This document shows, piece by piece, positions 61,834 to 64,000 of a stretch of 64,000 nucleotides of DNA. The position numbers were made by a program, and so were the translations under genes. The stretch covers positions 248,001 to 312,000 of the forward strand of contig JAVKEJ010000053.1 in the NCBI GenBank assembly GCA_040221475.1. Direction: 5' to 3'. The notes under the pieces were generated by a model. It saw only the letters and a program-made list of their open reading frames with translations. It was not told where the DNA came from and ran no database searches. The stretch is from WLXB01 sp040221475. GTDB lineage: Bacteria; Pseudomonadota; Alphaproteobacteria; Rhodospirillales; Rhodospirillaceae. Within the stretch, counting starts at the first letter, position 1. Each line of letters starts with the position of its first letter.

Positions 61834-64000
61834 ATGTCTAGACTCTTATCGATATTTTTCTGCCTAATTATGCTGGCCATTTTTGTGGCCGGCGCGATCA
61901 TGGTTTGGGTGTTTTATGAGTTTGGTAGGGATTTGCCTGACTATCGGCAACTTGCTGACTACGAGCCTGCTGTTATGTCCCGGGTTTATGCTGGTGATGG
62001 ACGGTTGATCGAAGAATATGCGGTAGAAGGTCGTGTATTCGTGCCGTTCTCTGCAATACCCAAGCGTTTGGTGAATGCCTTTTTGTCGGCAGAGGATAAA
62101 ACATTCTACTCGCATCCGGGGTTAGATTTTTTTGGCATCGCAAGAGCGGTTCTAACTAATTTTGAAGCAAGATTTACCGATAGGCGCATGGTCGGTGCCT
62201 CGACAATTACGCAGCAGGTTGCAAAGAACTTCCTTTTAACAAATGAGTACAGTTTTGACCGTAAGATTAAAGAAGCAATACTTGCACTAAGAATTGAGCA
62301 GGCATTCGAAAAAGATCAAATTCTCGAACTCTATCTAAATGAAATTTATTTTGGTTCAGGTTCTTATGGTGTCTCTGCAGCGGCAGTAAACTATTTCAAT
62401 AAGTCGCTGGAAGAGCTTTCTCTATCTGAAATTTCTTTTCTTGCGGGGTTGCCTAAAGCGCCAAATAACTATCACCCGATTAGACGCCCCAAAGCAGCTG
62501 AAGAACGCCGTAACTACGTACTATCGCGTATGGTTGATGATGGATACATCTCAAGATCTGAAGCCAATTTGGCAAGGCAAGAGACAATAATAGTCCGGCA
62601 ACGGGATAATACCGAAGCTGTCGAAGGAGGGCAGTATTTTGCAGAAGATGTGCGTCGACAGTTAATTGATCAGTACGGATCTACCTCATTATATGAGGGT
62701 GGTTTAGCGGTCAGGACATCATTGGAGCCAGATCTGCAATCAATCGCCGACAGGGTTTTAAGGGCCGGGCTGCTAGATTATGACCGAAGACATGGTTGGC
62801 GCGGCCCAGTAGAACGGATGTCAGTTGGTGCTGGCTGGGCTGAACGATTATCGCGTTTGTCGCTCCCTCCGGGATCATTGGAACAGTGGTCACTTGCTGT
62901 TGTTCGGCGGGTTAGCCCTCAATCTGCTGAATTGGTTCTCGCTAATGGCAGTACAGGCCAAATCCAACTCTCCGATGTGTTGTGGGCACGCGAATGGCGT
63001 AAAGGCCAGAAACTTGGTCCTCAAGTAGAGCGCATGGATCAAGTTTTAATGGAAGGCGACGTAATTCTCGTTGAGAGTTTAGGTGAAGAGGCATCTGAAG
63101 GTGTTGCCTTATATAGTCTTAGGCAGATTCCAGACGTCGGTGGTGCTATAGTTGCGCTAGATCCACATACTGGGCGCGTGTTGGCCGTTACAGGCGGTTT
63201 TTCGTATGAACTTTCTGAATTTAACAGAGCCACCCAGGCTAAACGCCAGCCGGGCTCTTCGTTTAAACCTTTCGTATACTTAGCCGCATTGGATAACGGC
63301 TATACACCATCAACACTGATTCTAGATGCGCCATTTGTCATTGATCAGGGACCGGGTTTGCCTAAATGGAAACCCAAGAATTATAGCGGCAGGTATTACG
63401 GTGAATCGACAATACGCACTGGAATTGAACAGTCTCAAAATTTAATGACTGTACGTTTGGCGCAGGCCATTGGTATGGACACTATAGCTGACTACGCTAA
63501 ACGGTTTGGGTTAGTAGAAGAAATGCCTGCTAATTTATCGGCAGCATTAGGGTCGCAAGAAACAACACTTCTTAATCTCACTGCAGCGTATGCAATGCTT
63601 GTGAACGGCGGTAAAAAAATAACGCCAAGTCTAATTGACCGTGTACAAGATAGAAACGGCAAAACGATAACCAGAATTGATAACCGTGATTGTGAGAAGT
63701 GCAACCAATTGGACTGGAATACAGGCTCTCCTCCTGAATTGCCGGATTTAAGACAGCAACTAACTGACCCTGCAAGCGCATATCAAATAGTTTCAATTCT
63801 ACAAGGTGCCGTTGATAGAGGGACTGGCCGACGCGTGTCTGCTGTTGGCAAGCCACTCGCTGGTAAAACAGGGACGACAAATGATAGTTTTGACTCATGG
63901 TTTTTGGGCTTCTCTCCTGATTTGGCTGTTGGGGTTTTTGTAGGGTTTGATGAACCCAAAACACTTGGTTCTAATGAAACGGGTGGAACAGTTGCGGCGC
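61834..64000 (+). CDS. mrcA: penicillin-binding protein 1A, partial (runs off the window)
   Basis: The frame opens at ATG 61834 after AACAGG and stays open to the window end, about 722 codons. It has an N-terminal membrane helix (residues 5-28), a glycosyltransferase 51 domain with catalytic Glu87 in AEDKTFYSHPG and GASTITQQVAKNF, and a transpeptidase domain with the Ser in QPGSSFKPFVYLAAL, a SQN motif and KTGTT. It polymerises and crosslinks peptidoglycan in the periplasm. Gene order amiC-mrcA is common in alphaproteobacteria. Confidence 0.96.
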   Translation, partial: MSRLLSIFFCLIMLAIFVAGAIMVWVFYEFGRDLPDYRQLADYEPAVMSRVYAGDGRLIEEYAVEGRVFVPFSAIPKRLVNAFLSAEDKTFYSHPGLDFFGIARAVLTNFEARFTDRRMVGASTITQQVAKNFLLTNEYSFDRKIKEAILALRIEQAFEKDQILELYLNEIYFGSGSYGVSAAAVNYFNKSLEELSLSEISFLAGLPKAPNNYHPIRRPKAAEERRNYVLSRMVDDGYISRSEANLARQETIIVRQRDNTEAVEGGQYFAEDVRRQLIDQYGSTSLYEGGLAVRTSLEPDLQSIADRVLRAGLLDYDRRHGWRGPVERMSVGAGWAERLSRLSLPPGSLEQWSLAVVRRVSPQSAELVLANGSTGQIQLSDVLWAREWRKGQKLGPQVERMDQVLMEGDVILVESLGEEASEGVALYSLRQIPDVGGAIVALDPHTGRVLAVTGGFSYELSEFNRATQAKRQPGSSFKPFVYLAALDNGYTPSTLILDAPFVIDQGPGLPKWKPKNYSGRYYGESTIRTGIEQSQNLMTVRLAQAIGMDTIADYAKRFGLVEEMPANLSAALGSQETTLLNLTAAYAMLVNGGKKITPSLIDRVQDRNGKTITRIDNRDCEKCNQLDWNTGSPPELPDLRQQLTDPASAYQIVSILQGAVDRGTGRRVSAVGKPLAGKTGTTNDSFDSWFLGFSPDLAVGVFVGFDEPKTLGSNETGGTVAA

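Overview
The window looks like a chromosomal segment of an alphaproteobacterium. The signs are an NDUFA12-type complex I subunit gene, an IscR/SufR-led suf operon with a SufU-like scaffold and SufT, a DUF2155 protein beside aat, an MCE/MlaD gene, a HIG1-domain twin-membrane protein, a class II (B12-dependent) ribonucleotide reductase, a fused ThiS-ThiG and an RNase E with an acidic insertion inside its S1 domain. I cannot name a genus; a marine Rhodospirillales-like organism is a guess. No prophage, transposase, CRISPR array or rRNA operon is visible, so most of the window is core genome with a few accessory patches.

Layout. 0.1-7.4 kb: sthA, a block of four perfect 32-bp tandem repeats with degenerate copies before it, a tiny entericidin-like lipoprotein, several stand-alone enzymes (carboxymuconolactone-decarboxylase-like, MDR dehydrogenase, tannase/feruloyl esterase) and an ECF sigma factor closed by a strong terminator. 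7.4-13.6 kb: a KdpE/KdpD pair whose kinase lacks the usual N-terminal KdpD domain, then zur-znuC-znuB divergent from znuA with a Zur-box-like palindrome between. 13.6-21.1 kb: a formyltransferase, then sufR-sufB-sufC-sufD-sufS-sufU-sufT-sufA, closely packed and preceded by a probable Rrf2 operator. 21.1-29.6 kb: a receiver-only regulator, a HIG1 protein, a TauE/SafE permease, N-formylglutamate amidohydrolase, tRNA-Val(GAC), a CurA-like oxidoreductase, a peptide-type ABC binding protein, and two small exported cysteine-containing proteins flanking a Tat-exported DUF1838 protein. 29.6-37 kb: parE, an acyl-CoA thioesterase with an FAD oxidase, a FemAB/GNAT-like protein, RidA and serA.

37-39.1 kb is the most accessory-looking stretch. 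It holds a pseudopilin-like protein without a prepilin leader, an orphan HigA-type XRE antitoxin whose only full-length start is an ATA behind a Shine-Dalgarno sequence, and a nucleotidyltransferase-fold protein that keeps the GS motif but seems to have lost two of the three catalytic aspartates. 39.2-43.3 kb: nrdJ with NrdR-box-like sites upstream. 43.3-64 kb: NDUFA12, two tandem MCE/MlaD proteins, DUF2155, the aroQ-accB-accC-aat operon, thiSG, an aldo/keto reductase, an isolated flagellar hook/rod protein behind a sigma-54 promoter, a DsbA/M48 periplasmic pair, a degenerate gamma-glutamyltransferase, an aminotransferase, RNase E, the amidase AmiC and a PBP1A that runs off the end.

No complete new system is evident. 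The best candidates for follow-up are the pseudo-nucleotidyltransferase plus orphan antitoxin pair, two genes that seem to start at ATA, the short KdpD, the 32-bp repeat block and the lone sigma-54-driven hook-type gene.
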